A DNA stretch of 64,000 bases from Liquidambar formosana (Eukaryota; Streptophyta; Magnoliopsida; Saxifragales; Altingiaceae): positions 4,174,607-4,238,606 of the forward strand of contig CM077834.1 in assembly GCA_039720395.1 (NCBI GenBank), in the 5' to 3' direction. Of this stretch, positions 61,768-64,000 are shown piece after piece. The notes beneath the pieces are model-generated. The model was not told where the DNA came from, searched no databases, and saw only the letters and a list, made by a program, of their open reading frames with translations. Both the position numbers and the translations under genes were made by a program. Every line of letters begins with the position of its first letter. The first letter of the stretch is position 1.

Positions 61768-62877
61768 CATTATAGTTTTATTTTTCAATTGAAGGATAGA
61801 GTATTAGAGTTTAAAACAAAAATCACATAACAAGCAAGACATTCATAACTTATAATGAGACATAAGTACATAACAATAACATTCAAATATTCAACTAATC
61901 CTTCAAAAGTTTTAGACAAGCACATAGCACACTATTATTTTCAATACAAAACATCACACCACATCCAAAAATCAAATATTCAAATGACATAGACAGTAGC
62001 CCATAAACAAAAAAGAAATAAGCTAAATTTGAGCCAACTTCAATAAGCTAGCTCAATGTGCAATTGTGCATCGTCATCACTCATTAACTATTCAACTTCC
62101 AAAGAGGCTTAGTATCATCTTGTTGTTCTGAGTCAACTGAAGGAGTACTAATGCCAGCCCCAACACTTGAGCTATCTTGATTCATTCCTATTAACAGCAA
62201 GGATGCAATTTCATAAACTAATGTTACAGCAACATCACAGGTTTTTTTTTATTTTTAAATAAAAAAGAGGAGAAGGGTTAGGGTTTACCCAAAAACCCAT
62301 TTTGCAGAAAAATTAGAGAAAAAAAACTGATCAACAATACAAAGAAGAAGAAGTACAGAGAAGAAGAAGAAGAAGAAGGAGGAGGAGGAGGAGGAGGAGA
62401 CTTACTTGAAACAATGGAATGCCAATTGATGAAATCTCCAGGTAAGAGAGGTCTCTGCCTTCGTCCCTCCTTCTAGATCTGCTCTTTCTCTCTGTCCTTC
62501 TCAATCGCCTCTCTCTCTCTCTGCTTCGAGGTCTCGATCGCCGGCTCGCCAGTCGCCACGGTCTCTCGGCTCTCCCTTTCTCTCTCTCTGTTTCTGGTTG
62601 GGAACGGTAGGCAGCAAGGGCACGAATGGGGGTTTGGGGATTAACAAGAGGAATTTTTAGGCTTTTGCAAAATCACCCCTCAACTATTAAAAACAACTAA
62701 AATTACCCCTTGTAAAACATTTTAAATTTATATATCTTACCCCGCCGTGTCCCTTCCGTGTCCGAAATTAATTTAATTTTTTTATTTTCCCATACGGCTC
62801 ATGTCGGACACGTGTTTGGGGCGTACCTGTGTCCGACACAGCCACGACACCATTTTCGGAGTGTCCGTGCTTCCTAG
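61594..62877. mobile_element. hAT-type deletion derivative with 8-bp target duplication
   Basis: A perfect 8-bp direct repeat GTGAGAAC (61586-61593 and 62878-62885) flanks 1284 bp. The ends are imperfect inverted repeats: CTAATAGGCACGGACACGG on the left and, complemented, CTAGGAAGCACGGACACTCC on the right, followed by subterminal GACACG repeats. An 8-bp duplication is characteristic of hAT. Inside, a minus-strand stub resembles the start of a BED/hAT transposase, and a TA microsatellite (about 61722-61768) lies near the left end. Confidence 0.85.
62084..62185 (-). pseudogene. Truncated start of a hAT (BED-finger) transposase
   Basis: A 33-codon frame after a plausible acceptor (TTAATAG/GA) reads MNQDSSSVGAGISTPSVD and ends DDTKPLWKLNS then stop. 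Short acidic/Ser N-termini leading into PLW are typical of plant hAT transposases just before the BED zinc finger; here the finger and everything after it are gone. Confidence 0.5.
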
Positions 62878-62885
62878 GTGAGAAC

Positions 62886-64000
62886 GTATGGAATGGATGA
62901 TGTGAAACTAGGTAGGCCTGTGAAGGGATCGGGTTTTAATTCGTACCCAGAGTGATAGATCGGATATGGAAATATGGTATCACCCGTTAACTCCGGGTAG
63001 GATCTTGAATGGTCCGTTAGTTAATGGATTGAATATGGATACATGTAATCCAATCCGAGGAGACCATGTACCCAAGTATAATTATACAAGATCATCAGGT
63101 AAGCATATGTTGACATAATTTATATCAATACTTGCAATGAAAATTGTACTTTATGTATTAGTGAGATATGAGAGTATATTAAGCCAATGCAAGGGATACA
63201 ACCTCCAATACATGATGCTGATATAACTTATATTAACACGTGCTGATAGGAACATCACCGAATTATACATAATTTTATGATATATGGAGTAATATTTTAC
63301 GTTTATGTAGTTGTAATTATGCAATTATATTATCTAACAGATTTACTTTCAGTTATGAATAATACAGGAAAATCGCATCAAATTATCATACTGGGTATTC
63401 CAATTACACTCCCCAATCACATTTGGATTTCACTAGATCACAAGGGTTGGTTAGAATTGTACATTTTTATATAAGTGATTTAAATTGAATCGATCAATCA
63501 TTTTTATGTATGATTCGGATTGTGCTACTATGGTCTAAATCGAATTCGATCAATTATTTTTATGTAGTATTTGGATTGCACTACTATGGTCTGAATCTAA
63601 TTTGTTGGCATCTCTAGTTGCATTGGGCAGGAGGGTTATACCTATTTTACATTCACTGATGGGTCAGAAATAGGATGAGATTTTCATACCCTTTTATCCA
63701 CTTTCACATAACAAATACTACAGAAGTATTTAATTTTTGTGAAAGGTCAATTTGATCAAATGCGTTTATATTGTGCAATTTGCACCTTTTCTTCTTTCTT
63801 TCTTTCTTTGTTTTTTCTCTCTCAAGTCATTTCAAAAGTACTCTAAAGCACTTGAAATGCCATGTCAAATAAAATGATCAAGCCAAATTAACTTTTATGC
63901 CCCATCAAATTGACTTTTATGAGCCACATGAAAAAGAACATTCACGTTATAAACCCAACACATGCATTACCTGAAATAAATACGAAGTATTTGAAAATTA
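62886..64000. other. Intergenic DNA with a 64-bp tandem pair
   Basis: Near 63480-63605 a unit with GATCAATCATTTTTATGTA, GATTCGGATTGTGCTACTAT and GGTCTAAATC repeats once with changes. The stretch near 62930-63080 (CACCCGTTAACTCCGGGTAG and similar words) looks like dispersed repeat. No gene is recognised. Confidence 0.45.

Overview
The window is nuclear DNA of a flowering plant, most likely a eudicot. Genes are split by long AT-rich GT-AG introns, intergenic DNA is rich in microsatellites and small non-autonomous transposons, and the gene families are plant ones (class B GH9 endoglucanases, an F-box/DUF295 protein, plastid aspartate carbamoyltransferase, a STIG1-like peptide). The species cannot be named from the sequence.

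Layout. 1-5.6 kb: simple repeats, two tandem Helitron-like elements (the second carrying a nested MITE) and SINE-like DNA. 5.9-33.3 kb: three paralogous five-exon GH9 endoglucanase genes, one inverted (5888-9987, minus) and two on plus (17954-23160, 30035-33341), with an intronless F-box gene (24243-25349, minus) between the second and third. The space between the divergent first and second copies holds a hairpin element, a MITE and two MULE-like elements with perfect 9-bp target duplications. 34.6-35.5 kb: a third MULE-like element. 36.2-38.1 kb, minus: a two-exon gene for a 110-residue protein that has no long ATG-initiated reading frame in its second exon. 41.0-50.8 kb, plus: an 11-exon MOCS3/CNX5 gene (E1-like domain plus rhodanese); its third intron contains a transposon-like insertion carrying fragments of host genes. 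51.6-55.3 kb, minus: aspartate carbamoyltransferase, convergent with MOCS3 and broken by a 14-bp tandem duplication. 57.1-57.7 kb, minus: a STIG1-like secreted protein with a proline-rich tail. 58.2-59.1 kb: a second member of the 34.6-kb MULE-like family. 60.0-61.5 kb, minus: a small ribosomal protein L31-like gene with a 5'UTR intron and a 1.28-kb hAT-type deletion derivative just upstream.

The genes are not one pathway. The GH9 copies are a local duplicate array for cell-wall cellulose or glucan trimming. MOCS3 serves molybdenum cofactor synthesis and tRNA thiolation, and ATCase serves pyrimidine synthesis. MOCS3, STIG1 and L31 lying together may be an old conserved plant gene neighbourhood. 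The least ordinary features are the transduplicating element inside MOCS3, the frameshift in ATCase, the recurring MULE-like family, a U2 snRNA fragment flanked by near-identical 13-bp repeats, and a Helitron-like double G-box palindrome beside the TATA box of the third GH9 gene.
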